Source of the DNA: Streptomyces aureus
GTDB lineage: Bacteria; Actinomycetota; Actinomycetes; Streptomycetales; Streptomycetaceae
NCBI RefSeq assembly: GCF_000725495.1
Contig: NZ_JNZD01000029.1
Coordinates: forward strand, 42,475 to 106,474
DNA length: 64,000 nucleotides
Direction: 5' to 3'
The first letter of the stretch is position 1. Each line of letters begins with the position of its first letter. The notes under the pieces are model-generated. The model did no database searches, was not told the origin of the DNA, and saw only the letters and a list, made by a program, of their open reading frames with translations. Both the position numbers and the translations under genes were made by a program. This document shows positions 19,708 to 29,662 of the stretch, in pieces.

Positions 19708-19711
<4 letters not shown>

Positions 19712-21306
19712 CGGTCCTTTCGTCCGCCCTGGACGTGGGCGGCCAGGACTACCGGGCGAACCGCGAGGCCATGCTCGCGAAGCTCGCCGACCTGGACACC
19801 GAGCACGCCAAGGCCCTCGCGGGCGGCGGCGAGAAGTACGTCGAGCGGCATCGGAAGCGCGGCAAGCTGCTCGCCCGCGAGCGCATCGAGCTGCTCCTCG
19901 ACCCGGACACCCCGTTCCTGGAGCTGTCCCCGCTGGCCGCCTGGGGCAGCGACTACACGGTGGGCGCCTCCCTGGTCACCGGCATCGGGGTGGTCGAGGG
20001 CGTCGAGTGCCTGATCACCGCGAACGACCCGACCGTGCGCGGCGGCGCCAGCAACCCGTGGAGCCTGAAGAAGGCGCTGCGGGCCAACGACATCGCGCTC
20101 GCCAACCGGCTGCCCTGCATCAGCCTGGTCGAGTCCGGCGGCGCCGACCTGCCCTCCCAGAAGGAGATCTTCATCCCCGGGGGCGCGATCTTCCGCGACC
20201 TCACCCGGCTGTCGGCGGCCGGCATCCCCACGGTGGCCGTGGTGTTCGGCAACTCCACGGCCGGAGGCGCGTACGTCCCCGGCATGTCCGACCACGTGAT
20301 CATGGTCAAGGAGAAGGCGAAGGTCTTCCTCGGCGGTCCGCCGCTGGTGAAGATGGCCACCGGCGAGGAGAGCGACGACGAGTCGCTGGGCGGCGCGGAG
20401 ATGCACGCCCGTGTGTCGGGCCTCGCGGACTACTTCGCCGTCGACGAGCGGGACGCGCTGCGCCAGGCCCGCCGGGTCGTCGCCCGGCTCAACCACCGCA
20501 AGGCGTACGCCGATCCGGCCCCGGCCGCGCCCCCCAAGTACGACGAGGACGAACTCCTCGGCATCGTCCCCGGGGACCTCCGGCACCCCTTCGACCCGCG
20601 CGAGGTCATCGCCCGGATCGTCGACGGCTCGGACTTCGACGAGTTCAAGCCGCTCTACGGGACGAGCCTGACCACCGGCTGGGCGAGCCTGCACGGCTAT
20701 CCGGTCGGCGTCCTCGCCAACGCCCAGGGCGTGCTGTTCAGCGCCGAGTCGCAGAAGGCCGCCCAGTTCATCCAGCTGGCCAACCAGCGCGACATCCCGC
20801 TGCTCTTCCTGCACAACACCACCGGCTACATGGTCGGCAAGGAGTACGAGCAGGGCGGCATCATCAAGCACGGCGCGATGATGATCAACGCGGTCAGCAA
20901 CTCGCGGGTCCCGCACCTGTCGGTGCTCATGGGCGCCTCCTACGGAGCGGGCCACTACGGGATGTGCGGCCGTGCCTACGACCCGCGGTTCCTGTTCGCC
21001 TGGCCCAGCGCCAAGTCGGCCGTGATGGGACCGCAGCAGCTCGCGGGCGTCCTGTCGATCGTCGCCCGGCAGTCGGCCGCCGCGAAGGGCCACCCCTACG
21101 ACGACGACGCCGACGCGGCGCTGCGCGCCATGGTGGAGCAGCAGATCGAGTCAGAGTCGCTGCCGATGTTCCTGTCCGGGCGGCTGTACGACGACGGAGT
21201 CATCGACCCCCGCGACACCCGCACCGTCCTCGGCCTGTGCCTGTCCGCGATCCACACGGCGTCCTTCGAGGGCGCGCGCGGTGGCTTCGGCGTCTTCCGG
21301 ATGTGA
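19708..21306 (+). CDS. acyl-CoA carboxylase carboxyltransferase subunit (MCC/GCC beta-like)
   Basis: 532-residue carboxyltransferase that moves CO2 from carboxybiotin to an acyl-CoA. The length, the N-terminal YRANREAMLAKLADL and the oxyanion-type loops (FGNSTAGGAYVPGMSDH, LMGASYGAGHYGMCGRAYDP) fit methylcrotonyl/geranyl-CoA carboxylase beta subunits rather than propionyl-CoA ones. Start ATG 19708 overlaps the AtuA stop and has GGAGG 8 bases upstream. The paired biotin subunit follows 8 bases later. Confidence 0.9.
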
Positions 21307-21314
21307 GGAATCAC

Positions 21315-23195
21315 GTGATTGCGAGTCTGCTGGTCGCCAACCGGGGCGAGATCGCCTGCCGGGTCTTCCGCACCTGCCGCGAGGCCGGGGTGCGCACCGT
21401 CGCGGTGTACTCGGACGCCGACGAGAACGCGCTGCACACCCGCGAGGCGGACACGGCGGTGCGGCTGCCCGGCGCGACCCCCGCCGAGACGTATCTGCGC
21501 GCCGATCTCGTCGTGCGGGCCGCGCTGGAGGCGGGCGCGGACGCCGTGCACCCGGGGTACGGGTTCCTGTCGGAGAACGCGGACTTCGCGCGGGCCGTGA
21601 CCGACGCCGGGCTCGTGTGGGTCGGTCCGCCGCCCGAGGCGATCGAGGCGATGGCGTCCAAGACCCGGGCCAAGAAGCTGATGGGGCTCGAACCGCTGGA
21701 GCACGTCCGTGCCGAGGACCTGCCGGTGCTGGTCAAGGCCGCGGCGGGCGGCGGCGGGCGCGGCATGCGGATCGTGCGCGAACTCGCCGACCTGGAAACC
21801 GCGTTGGAGGCCGCCCGGGCGGAGGCGCTGAGCGCCTTCGGCGACGGGGAGGTGTTCGTCGAGCCGTACGTGGAGGGCGGCCGGCACGTCGAGGTGCAGA
21901 TCCTCGCCGACGCGCACGGCACGGTCTGGCCGCTCGGCACCCGTGACTGCTCCCTCCAGCGCCGCCACCAGAAGGTGATCGAGGAGGCGCCCGCCCCCGG
22001 CCTCGGGGACGAACTCACCGACAGGCTGTACGAGTTGTCGGTACGGGCCGCCCGCGCCGTGGACTACGTCGGCGCCGGCACGGTCGAGTTCCTGGTCGCC
22101 GACGGGACCCCGCACTTCCTGGAGATGAACACCCGGCTCCAGGTCGAACACCCCGTCACCGAGGCGGTGTTCGGGATCGACCTGGTGGCCCTGCAACTGC
22201 GGGTCGCCGAGGGCGAGCGGCTGGAGGGCGAACCCCCGTCCGCCCGCGGCCACGCGGTGGAGGCCCGGCTGTACGCGGAGGACCCGGCGGGCGGCTGGGC
22301 GCCGCAGACCGGCACCCTGCACCGGATCGCCGTCCCCGACGGCGTCCGGCTGGACACCGGGTTCGCCGACGGCGACCCGATCGGCATCCACTACGACCCG
22401 ATGCTCGCCAAGGTCGTCGCGCACGGCGCCACCCGCGCGGAGGCCGTGCGGAAACTGGCCGGCGCCCTGGAGCGGGCCACCGTCCACGGCCCGGTCACCA
22501 ACCGGGACCTGCTCGTACGCTCGCTGCGGCACGAGGAGTTCGCCGGGGCCCGCATGGACACCGGGTTCTACGACCGGCACCTGGCCGCGCTGACCGAGCC
22601 CGCCCCCGACCCGTACGCCCCGCTCGCCGCCGCCCTGGCCGACGCGCACGGGCGGTCCCGGTTCGGCGGCTGGCGGAACCTGGCGTCGGCACCGCAGACC
22701 AGGCGCTACCGCATGCACGGCACCGAGCACGAGGCGGCCTACCGGCACACGCGCGAGGGGCTCGCGGCCGACGGGGTGCGCGTGGTGCACGCCGACGCGG
22801 GCCGGGTCGTCCTCGAAGTGGCGGGCGTGCGGAGGACGTTCGAGGTGACGCGGTACGACGGCGGCCGCCTCTTCGTGAACGCGACGGCGCTGACCGAGCT
22901 CCCCCGCTTCCCCGAACCGGGCGCGGACCGGGCACCGGGCTCGCTGCTCGCGCCGATGCCCGGCACCGTGGTCCGGGTCGCCGAGGGACTGGCCGAGGGC
23001 GCCGCCGTGCGGGCCGGGCAGCCGCTGCTGTGGCTGGAGGCGATGAAGATGGAGCACAGGATCTCCGCGCCCGCCGCGGGGACGCTCACCGCCCTGCACG
23101 CCGTCGTCGGACAGCAGGTGGAGGTGGGCGCCCTGCTGGCCGTCGTACGGGAGGAGACGGCGCCCCGGGAGGCGCCGGCGGACGGCGCCGGCTGA
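21315..23195 (+). CDS. acyl-CoA carboxylase biotin carboxylase / biotin carrier subunit
   Basis: 626 residues: biotin carboxylase N-domain (LLVANRGEIACRVFRT), ATP-grasp domain (LVKAAAGGGGRGMRIV, FLEMNTRLQVEHPVTE), C-domain, and a carrier domain with the biotinylated lysine in LEAMKMEHRI near the end. It charges biotin with bicarbonate using ATP and hands it to the upstream carboxyltransferase. The loop between KKLMG and PVLVKAA is a few residues shorter than in most relatives. Start GTG 21315 is preceded by GAGGA. Confidence 0.92.
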   Translation: MIASLLVANRGEIACRVFRTCREAGVRTVAVYSDADENALHTREADTAVRLPGATPAETYLRADLVVRAALEAGADAVHPGYGFLSENADFARAVTDAGLVWVGPPPEAIEAMASKTRAKKLMGLEPLEHVRAEDLPVLVKAAAGGGGRGMRIVRELADLETALEAARAEALSAFGDGEVFVEPYVEGGRHVEVQILADAHGTVWPLGTRDCSLQRRHQKVIEEAPAPGLGDELTDRLYELSVRAARAVDYVGAGTVEFLVADGTPHFLEMNTRLQVEHPVTEAVFGIDLVALQLRVAEGERLEGEPPSARGHAVEARLYAEDPAGGWAPQTGTLHRIAVPDGVRLDTGFADGDPIGIHYDPMLAKVVAHGATRAEAVRKLAGALERATVHGPVTNRDLLVRSLRHEEFAGARMDTGFYDRHLAALTEPAPDPYAPLAAALADAHGRSRFGGWRNLASAPQTRRYRMHGTEHEAAYRHTREGLAADGVRVVHADAGRVVLEVAGVRRTFEVTRYDGGRLFVNATALTELPRFPEPGADRAPGSLLAPMPGTVVRVAEGLAEGAAVRAGQPLLWLEAMKMEHRISAPAAGTLTALHAVVGQQVEVGALLAVVREETAPREAPADGAG

Positions 23196-23309
23196 CCCGG
23201 CGCCCCGCTCCGGGGCGCCGGTCCGCACCACCGCGCCCGTGCGCGCCGCACGGGCCCGACCACTTCGCACAGGCCGCATTTTCCGTTCTCTCCGTACCGA
23301 GGAGCCCTC

Positions 23310-24470
23310 ATGAGCCCTGTCACCGAGACCGACGAACACAAGGCGCTCCGTGCGGCGGTCGCCGCGCTCGGCAAGCGCTACGGCCGCGCCTACCTCACCA
23401 AGGCGGTCGCCGAGGGCGGCCACCCCGACGAACTGTGGGCCGAGGCCGGCAAGCTCGGCTATCTCGGCGTCAACCTCCCCGAGGAGTACGGCGGCGGAGG
23501 CGGCGGCATCGCCGAACTGTCCATCGTGCTCGAGGAACTGGGCGCGGCGGGCTGCCCGCTGCTGATGCTCGTCGTCTCGCCCGCCATCTGCGGCACGGTC
23601 ATCGCCCGCTTCGGCACCGAGGAGCAGAAGCGGGCCTGGCTGCCCGGGCTGTCGGACGGCACCCGCACCATGGCGTTCGGCATCACCGAGCCCGACGCCG
23701 GCTCCAACTCGCACCGCATCACCACCACGGCCCGCCGCGACGGCACCGACTGGGTCCTCAGCGGCCGCAAGGTCTTCATCTCCGGTGTCGACATCGCCGA
23801 CGCGACGCTCATCGTGGGCCGCACCGAGGACGCCCGCACCGGCAGCCTCAAGCCCTGCCTGTTCATCGTCCCGCGCGACGCCGAGGGCTTCGGCCGGCGC
23901 CAGATCGACATGGAACTGTCCAGTGCCGAGAAGCAGTTCGAGCTCACCCTGGACGAGGTGCGGCTGCCGGCCGACGCGTTGGTCGGCGACGAGGACGCGG
24001 GGCTGCTGCAACTGTTCGCCGGCCTCAACCCGGAGCGGGTGATGACCGCCGCGTTCGCGATCGGCATGGGCCGCTACGCGCTCTCCCGTGCCGTCGAGTA
24101 CGCCCGTGAGCGGACCGTCTGGAAGGCGCCGATCGGCGCCCACCAGGCGATCGCCCACCCGCTCGCGCAGGCCCACATCGAACTCGAACTGGCCCGGCTG
24201 ATGATGCAGAAGGCCGCGTACCTCTACGACGAGGGGGACGACATCGGGGCGGGCGAGGCCGCCAACATGGCCAAGTACGCGGCCGGAGAGGCCTGTGTAC
24301 GGGCCGTCGACCAGGCCGTGCACACCCTCGGGGGCAACGGCCTCACGCGGGAGTTCGGCCTCGCCTCCCTGATCACGGCGGCCCGTGTGTCTCGTATCGC
24401 ACCGGTCAGCCGGGAGATGATTCTCAACTACGTCTCCCACCAGACCCTGGGTCTGCCCAAGTCGTACTGA
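23310..24470 (+). CDS. acyl-CoA dehydrogenase of the Atu-like operon
   Basis: 386-residue FAD flavoprotein, soluble, introducing a 2,3-double bond into an acyl-CoA. Seen: the FAD/substrate strand FGITEPDAGSNSHRITTTA, KVFISGVDIAD, the helix RTVWKAPIGAHQAIAHPLAQ and the C-terminal LGGNGLTREFGL flavin segment. In an atu-like pathway it would act on the free-acid CoA ester before carboxylation (AtuD position). Start ATG 23310 follows GAGGAGCC. The 114-bp gap before it holds no strong hairpin, so it is probably still in the operon. Confidence 0.9.
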   Translation: MSPVTETDEHKALRAAVAALGKRYGRAYLTKAVAEGGHPDELWAEAGKLGYLGVNLPEEYGGGGGGIAELSIVLEELGAAGCPLLMLVVSPAICGTVIARFGTEEQKRAWLPGLSDGTRTMAFGITEPDAGSNSHRITTTARRDGTDWVLSGRKVFISGVDIADATLIVGRTEDARTGSLKPCLFIVPRDAEGFGRRQIDMELSSAEKQFELTLDEVRLPADALVGDEDAGLLQLFAGLNPERVMTAAFAIGMGRYALSRAVEYARERTVWKAPIGAHQAIAHPLAQAHIELELARLMMQKAAYLYDEGDDIGAGEAANMAKYAAGEACVRAVDQAVHTLGGNGLTREFGLASLITAARVSRIAPVSREMILNYVSHQTLGLPKSY

Positions 24471-24487
24471 GCGCTCTAGGAGGAACC

Positions 24488-26053
24488 GTGTTCCGCAGCG
24501 AGTACGCAGATGTCCCGGCCGTCGAGGAGCCCATCCACGACGCCGTCCTCGGTCACGCCGCCGAGCGGGGCGAGGCCCCCGCGCTCGTCGACGGCGTCGA
24601 CGGCACCACGCTCACCTACGCGCAGGTCGACCAGTTCCACCGGAGGGTGGCCGCCGCGCTCGCCGAGGCGGGACTGGGCAAGGGTGACGTGCTCGCCCTG
24701 CACAGCCCCAACACCATCGCGTTCCCGGTCGTGTTCTACGGGGCCACCCGGGCGGGTGCGTCGGTCACGACCGTGCACCCGCTCGCCACCGCGGAGGAGT
24801 TCGCCAAGCAGCTGCGGGACTCCTCGGCCCGCTGGATCGTGACGGTCTCGCCGCTGCTGGAGACGGCCCGGCAGGCCGCCGAACTCGCGGGCGGGATACG
24901 GGAGATCCTCGTCTGCGACCAGGCGGAGGGCCACCGCTCCCTGCTCGACCTGCTCGGCAGCACCGCGCCCGAACCGGAGGTCGCCATCGACCCGGTGGAG
25001 GACGTGGCGGCGCTCCCGTACTCCTCGGGCACCACGGGCGTCCCCAAGGGCGTGATGCTCACCCACCGGTCCATAGCGACCAACCTCGCCCAGCTCTCGC
25101 CCGCCATGCCGATGGGCCCGGACGACCGCATCCTCGCCGTCCTGCCCTTCTTCCACATCTACGGGCTCACCGCCCTGATGAACGCGCTGCTGCGGCAGGG
25201 CGCCACCGTGGTCGTGCTGCCCCGCTTCGACCTCGACACCTTCCTGCGCGCCATCCAGGAGCACCGCATCACCGGCCTGTACGTGGCACCGCCGATCGTC
25301 CTCGCGCTCGCCAAGCACCCGGCCGTCGCGGAGTACGACCTGTCGTCCCTGAAGTACATCGTCTCCGCCGCGGCCCCGCTGGACGCCGCCCTCGCCGCCG
25401 CCTGCTCGGCCCGGCTCGGGCTGCCGCCGGTCGGCCAGGCCTACGGCATGACGGAACTGTCGCCCGGCACGCACGTCGTCCCGCTGGACGCCGAGAACCC
25501 GCCCCCGGGCACCGTCGGCAAACTCGTCGCCGGCACCGAGATGCGCATCGTCTCCCTCGACGACCCGGACAAGGACGTCGCCGTAGGGGAGCGCGGCGAG
25601 ATCGTCGTCAGGGGACCCCAGGTCATGAAGGGATATCTGGGCCGGCCCGACGCGACCGCCGCGATGATCGACCCGGACGGCTGGCTGCACACCGGGGACG
25701 TCGGCCATGTCGACGCGGACGGCTGGCTGTTCGTCGTGGACCGCGTCAAGGAACTCATCAAGTACAAGGGCTTCCAGGTCGCCCCCGCCGAACTGGAGGC
25801 CCTGCTGCTCACCCACCCCGGCATCGCCGACGCCGCCGTCATCGGGGCCTACAACGAGGACAACAACGAGGTCCCGCACGCATTCGTGGTGCGCCAGCCC
25901 TCGGCCGCCGGCCTGTCCGCGAACGAGGTCATGCTGTACGTCGCCGAGCACGTCGCCCCGTACAAGCGCGTCCGCATCGTCACCTTCATCGACGCCGTCC
26001 CGAGGGCCGTCTCCGGGAAGATCCTGCGCCGCGAACTGCGAGGCCTGTCATGA
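24488..26053 (+). CDS. acyl-CoA ligase, 4-coumarate-CoA ligase-like
   Basis: 521-residue ANL-family adenylating enzyme. It carries P-loop YSSGTTGVPKGVMLTH, A5 motif YGMTELSPGTH, hinge region DRVKELIKYKGFQVAP and the catalytic lysine in PRAVSGKILRREL. It activates a carboxylic acid with ATP and CoA, the entry step for this operon. The 4CL-like signature does not prove an aromatic substrate. Start GTG 24488 has an excellent AGGAGGA ribosome site. The stop overlaps the hydratase start (ATGA at 26050). Confidence 0.9.
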   Translation: MFRSEYADVPAVEEPIHDAVLGHAAERGEAPALVDGVDGTTLTYAQVDQFHRRVAAALAEAGLGKGDVLALHSPNTIAFPVVFYGATRAGASVTTVHPLATAEEFAKQLRDSSARWIVTVSPLLETARQAAELAGGIREILVCDQAEGHRSLLDLLGSTAPEPEVAIDPVEDVAALPYSSGTTGVPKGVMLTHRSIATNLAQLSPAMPMGPDDRILAVLPFFHIYGLTALMNALLRQGATVVVLPRFDLDTFLRAIQEHRITGLYVAPPIVLALAKHPAVAEYDLSSLKYIVSAAAPLDAALAAACSARLGLPPVGQAYGMTELSPGTHVVPLDAENPPPGTVGKLVAGTEMRIVSLDDPDKDVAVGERGEIVVRGPQVMKGYLGRPDATAAMIDPDGWLHTGDVGHVDADGWLFVVDRVKELIKYKGFQVAPAELEALLLTHPGIADAAVIGAYNEDNNEVPHAFVVRQPSAAGLSANEVMLYVAEHVAPYKRVRIVTFIDAVPRAVSGKILRRELRGLS

Positions 26054-26784
26054 CCGTCGTCCGCACCGCCCACGAGCGGGGCGTCACCACCCTCACCCTG
26101 GACTCGCCGGACACCCGCAACGCCCTGTCGGCCGTCCTCGTCGGCGAGCTCACCGACGCGCTCACCCGCTGCGGCAAGGACGGCGACGTACGCGCCGTCG
26201 TCCTGACCCACACCGGGAACACCTTCTGCGCCGGCGCCGACCTGCGCGACCCGCCGCCGCCGGAGGCCTTCGTCGGTCTGCTCCGGAAGATCGTCGAGCT
26301 GGGCAGGCCCGTCGTGGCCCGGGTGGACGGGCACGTCCGCGCGGGCGGCCTCGGACTGCTCGGGGCCTGTGACATCGCGGCGGCGGGGGCGGCGGCGAGC
26401 TTCGCCTTCACCGAGGTGCGCATCGGGGTCGCCCCCGCCGTGATCTCGCTCCCGCTGCTGCCCCGCGCCGACCCCCGCGCCCTCGCCCGCTACTACCTCA
26501 CCGGCGAGCGCTTCGACGCCGCCGAGGCGGTCCGTACCGGGCTCCTCACGGCGGCCGGGGACGACGTGGACGCCGTCCTCGCGCCCGTCCTGGACGGGCT
26601 GCGCAGATCGGCGCCCGAAGCCCTCGCCGAGACGAAGGCGCTGCTCACGGCTAAGGTGCTTCAGACCTTCGACCGGGACGCGGCGGACCTGACCGCGCTC
26701 TCGGCCCGGCTGTTCTCCTCCCCGCAGGCCCGCGAGGGGATGACGGCCTTCCTCGAACGACGGGATCCCGCATGGGTGGTGTGA
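26050..26784 (+). CDS. enoyl-CoA hydratase/isomerase family protein
   Basis: 244-residue crotonase. The CoA-binding/oxyanion segments are TFCAGADLRDPP and GHVRAGGLGLLGACDIAAAG. The usual hydratase glutamate-rich loop is altered (IGVAPAVISLPLLPRADP), so hydratase, isomerase or lyase activity cannot be chosen from sequence. In the atu scheme the equivalent enzyme hydrates the isohexenylglutaconyl-CoA product of the carboxylase. ATGA overlap with the ligase shows operon membership. Confidence 0.87.
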   Translation: MTVVRTAHERGVTTLTLDSPDTRNALSAVLVGELTDALTRCGKDGDVRAVVLTHTGNTFCAGADLRDPPPPEAFVGLLRKIVELGRPVVARVDGHVRAGGLGLLGACDIAAAGAAASFAFTEVRIGVAPAVISLPLLPRADPRALARYYLTGERFDAAEAVRTGLLTAAGDDVDAVLAPVLDGLRRSAPEALAETKALLTAKVLQTFDRDAADLTALSARLFSSPQAREGMTAFLERRDPAWVV

Positions 26785-27386
26785 GCGCGACGGACCACAC
26801 ACGGACTCCGCACGTCCCCAAACAGGACCGCAGCCGGGCCACCCGGCAGCGGCTCCTGGCCGCCGCCGTGGCCTGCCTCGCCGAACACGGCTGGGCGGGC
26901 TCCACGGTGCTGGTCGTCGCGGAGCGCGCCGGTGTGTCCCGGGGCGCCGCCCAGCACCACTTCCCCACCCGCGAGGACCTCTTCACGGCGGCCGTCGAGT
27001 ACGTCGCCGAGGAACGCTCCACCGCCCTGCGGGACCTGTTCCCCGACGGCCCCGCCGACCGGCAGGCCGTCGTCGCCGCCCTCGTCGGCCTCTACACCGG
27101 GCCGCTGTTCCGCGCCGCCCTGCACCTGTGGGTCGCGGCCTCGAACGAGGACCAGCTCCGGGCCCGGGTGACCGAGCTCGAGGCCCGCGTCGGCCGCGAG
27201 AGCCACCGCATCGCCGTGGACCTGCTGGGCGCGGACGAGTCCCGGCCCGGGGTGCGCGAGACCGTCCAGGGGCTGCTCGACATGGCGCGCGGCCTCGGCC
27301 TCGCGAACCTGCTCACGGACGACACCGCGCGCCGTGAGCGGGTCGTGGCGCAGTGGGGGACGATCGTGGAGGAGACGCTCGGCTGA
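26772..27386 (+). CDS. TetR-family regulator closing the Atu-like operon
   Basis: 204 residues. The N-terminal HTH reads RQRLLAAAVACLAEHGWAGS then VAERAGVSRGAAQHHFPTREDL, a textbook TetR DNA-binding domain, followed by an all-helical ligand domain. Being last in the operon suggests autoregulation through a pathway CoA ester, with the palindrome at 17203-17214 as a candidate operator. Start ATG 26772 overlaps the hydratase gene by 13 bases; in-frame GTG 26781 (GTGA overlap) is an equally good start. Confidence 0.88.
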   Translation: MGGVSATDHTRTPHVPKQDRSRATRQRLLAAAVACLAEHGWAGSTVLVVAERAGVSRGAAQHHFPTREDLFTAAVEYVAEERSTALRDLFPDGPADRQAVVAALVGLYTGPLFRAALHLWVAASNEDQLRARVTELEARVGRESHRIAVDLLGADESRPGVRETVQGLLDMARGLGLANLLTDDTARRERVVAQWGTIVEETLG

Positions 27387-27398
27387 GCGACGGGCGCG

Positions 27399-27414
27399 GC
27401 CCCCGTCCGGGGGC
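27399..27414. terminator. hairpin between convergent TetR and pdxH genes
   Basis: GCCCCC-GTCC-GGGGGC perfect stem, 12 bases after the TetR stop. The 64-bp gap is otherwise empty. Confidence 0.6.
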
Positions 27415-27450
27415 TGAGCCGCCGGGTTCCGGCGGCCGGGCCGCGTGGTC

Positions 27451-28194
27451 TCAGGGGCTGAGCCGCTCCAGGCGCCAGCCGCCGTCGGGCTCGGCCACGT
27501 ACCGGAGCCGGTCGTGCAGACGGTTCTCGCGGCCCTGCCAGAACTCGACCGTCTGCGGGGCGACCCGGAATCCGCCCCAGTGCGGCGGCACCGGCACCTG
27601 CTCGCCCTCCGGGTAGCGGGCGCTCAGCTCCGCGTACAGGGCGTCGAGGCCCTCGCGCGAGTCGATGACCTCGGACTGCCTGCTCGCCCAGGCGCCCAGC
27701 TGCGAGCCGTGCGGGCGGGTGCGGAAGTAGGCGGCGGTCTCGTCCCGGCCCGTGCGCCGCGCCGTCCCGGTCACGATGACCTGCCGGGCCAGCGGGTGCC
27801 AGGGGAAGAGCAGCGAGATGTACGGGTTGCGGGCCAGCTCCAGGGCCTTGCGCGACGTGTAGTTGGTGTAGAAGACGAAGCCCTGGTCGTCGTACTGCTT
27901 GAGCAGCACCGTGCGCGAGCTGGGCCGGCCCTCGGCGTCCGCCGTGGAGACGACCATCGCGTTCGGCTCGTGCACGAAGCCGTGCACCGCGGCCTGAGCG
28001 GCCTGCTTGAACCAGCGGGAGAACTGCTCCATGGGGTGGTCCGCGGCGTCGCCCTCGTCGAGACCCTCGGCGCGGTAGTGCGCCCGCATGGAGGCGGGGT
28101 CGTCGGCGATCTCCTCGTGCGCGGCCTCGGCGGCCTCGGCCGCGGCCTGGATGAGGGGCTCTTTCGTGGATTCGTCCGGGAAACGATCGTTCAC
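27451..28194 (-). CDS. pdxH: pyridoxamine 5'-phosphate oxidase
   Basis: FMN enzyme that oxidises pyridoxamine/pyridoxine 5'-phosphate to PLP. The 247 residues show the core order: [10 protein letters not shown] near the N-terminus, [20 protein letters not shown] (FMN binding), [17 protein letters not shown], and the C-terminal dimerisation domain [15 protein letters not shown] with the RxHDR signature. The N-terminal extension (first 35 residues) is longer than in E. coli but usual in actinomycetes. Start GTG 28194 is used. It is divergent from citrate synthase 2. Confidence 0.94.
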   Translation of the reverse strand: MNDRFPDESTKEPLIQAAAEAAEAAHEEIADDPASMRAHYRAEGLDEGDAADHPMEQFSRWFKQAAQAAVHGFVHEPNAMVVSTADAEGRPSSRTVLLKQYDDQGFVFYTNYTSRKALELARNPYISLLFPWHPLARQVIVTGTARRTGRDETAAYFRTRPHGSQLGAWASRQSEVIDSREGLDALYAELSARYPEGEQVPVPPHWGGFRVAPQTVEFWQGRENRLHDRLRYVAEPDGGWRLERLSP

Positions 28195-28540
28195 GCGGTC
28201 ATCCTGCCGTATCGGGTTCGCTTCCGGGGCGGGTGCGCGGGCAGGTGTGCTTCGTCACGCGATGGCACTCAGTGCCGCGTACTCTCCCTAAAGATGGCAC
28301 TCGAAGATATCGTGCTGATGCCGTTCCGGTTGGAGGACCAGCCGTACGGGGCATCACCGGGGTGACCGCTTTCGGACCGCGAGTCGGCGGGGACCGACCG
28401 AAGAACTTTCGGGAGTCTTCGCGGATGACCGTGGATCCGGCAGGCGAAGCGCCTCACCGTCGACCGCCGCCCCCACAGAGGCACCGGTCACCTCGACCCC
28501 GACAACACCATCCGTCGTTCACATCACGAGGAGCCGCCTG
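28195..28540. other. 346-bp divergent gap between pdxH and citrate synthase 2
   Basis: No convincing gene. It holds the palindrome and direct repeat at 28262-28302, a possible -10 TACTCT (28280-28285) and a 23-codon frame from ATG 28294 to 28365 (starts MALEDIVLMPF). That frame would be leaderless if transcription starts near 28292. The rest is unstructured to the eye. Confidence 0.5.
28262..28302. promoter_or_regulatory. candidate operator upstream of citrate synthase 2
   Basis: ATGGCACTC occurs at 28262-28270 and again at 28294-28302, a 32-bp spacing (about three helical turns). The first copy is part of the palindrome GGCAC-TCA-GTGCC (28264-28276). The site lies 240 bp before the citrate synthase start, around a possible -10 element. 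Confidence 0.4.
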
Positions 28541-29641
28541 ATGTCCGACTTCGTACCCGGACTCGAAGGAGTCGTCGCGTTCGAGACGGAGATCGCCGAA
28601 CCCGATAAGGAGGGCGGCGCTCTTCGGTACCGGGGCGTCGACATCGAGGATCTCGTCGGCCATGTCTCCTTCGGCAACGTCTGGGGACTCCTCGTCGACG
28701 GCGCCTTCAACCCCGGCCTGCCGCCCGCCGAGCCGTTCCCGATCCCCGTCCACTCCGGTGACATCCGTGTCGACGTGCAGTCCGCGCTCGCCATGCTCGC
28801 GCCCGTCTGGGGCCTCAAGCCCCTCCTGGACATCGACGCGGAGCAGGCCCGCGAGGACCTCGCCCGCGCCGCCGTCATGGCCCTGTCGTACGTCGCCCAG
28901 TCGGCCCGCGGCCAGGGCCTGCCCATGGTCCCGCAGAACGAGATCGACAAGGCCCACTCCATCGTCGAGCGGTTCATGATCCGCTGGCGCGGCGAGCCCG
29001 ACCCCAAGCACGTCGCCGCCGTGGACGCCTACTGGACCTCGGCCGCCGAGCACGGCATGAACGCCTCCACCTTCACCGCCCGGGTGATCGCCTCGACCGG
29101 CGCGGACGTCGCGGCGGCGCTCTCCGGAGCCGTCGGCGCGATGTCGGGCCCGCTCCACGGCGGCGCCCCCTCCCGCGTCCTCGGCATGATCGAGGAGATC
29201 GAGCGGACCGGGGACGCCGAGGCGTACGTGCGCCAGGCCCTCGACAACGGCGAGCGGCTGATGGGCTTCGGCCACCGCGTGTACCGAGCCGAGGACCCGC
29301 GCGCGCGGGTGCTGCGCCGCACCGCGCGCGAGCTGGGCGCCCCCCGCTTCGAGGTCGCCGAGGCCCTGGAGAAGGCCGCCCTCGCCGAGCTCCACGCCCG
29401 CCGCCCGGACCGTGTCCTCGCGACGAACGTCGAGTTCTGGGCGGCCATCGTCCTGGACTTCGCCGAGGTCCCGGCGCACATGTTCACGTCCATGTTCACG
29501 TGCGCCCGTACCGCGGGCTGGTCGGCGCACATCCTGGAGCAGAAGCGCACCGGCCGGCTGGTGCGTCCCTCCGCGCGCTACGTGGGCCCCGGCACCCGGG
29601 GCGTCGGGGAGATCCCGGGGTTCGAGGACATCGCCCACTGA
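28541..29641 (+). CDS. citrate synthase 2
   Basis: 366-residue citrate synthase condensing acetyl-CoA and oxaloacetate. Catalytic regions are all present: GPLHGGAPSRVL (oxaloacetate His), GFGHRVYRAEDPRARVL (second His) and NVEFWAAIVLDFAEVP (catalytic Asp). The short N-terminus (MSDFVPGLEGVVAFETEIAE) is typical of the actinobacterial citrate synthase 2 / citrate-synthase-like paralogue, so methylcitrate synthase activity is an alternative. Start ATG 28541 follows GAGGAG. It converges on the oxygenase gene with only 21 bp between. Confidence 0.93.
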   Translation: MSDFVPGLEGVVAFETEIAEPDKEGGALRYRGVDIEDLVGHVSFGNVWGLLVDGAFNPGLPPAEPFPIPVHSGDIRVDVQSALAMLAPVWGLKPLLDIDAEQAREDLARAAVMALSYVAQSARGQGLPMVPQNEIDKAHSIVERFMIRWRGEPDPKHVAAVDAYWTSAAEHGMNASTFTARVIASTGADVAAALSGAVGAMSGPLHGGAPSRVLGMIEEIERTGDAEAYVRQALDNGERLMGFGHRVYRAEDPRARVLRRTARELGAPRFEVAEALEKAALAELHARRPDRVLATNVEFWAAIVLDFAEVPAHMFTSMFTCARTAGWSAHILEQKRTGRLVRPSARYVGPGTRGVGEIPGFEDIAH

Positions 29642-29662
29642 CGCCCGCCAGGGCCGCCGCCG

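Noticed and set aside
21096..24440. 1114-codon open frame on the minus strand
   Set aside because: Antisense to the carboxylase and dehydrogenase genes; composition (Val/Arg/Gly-rich) is typical of GC-rich shadows.
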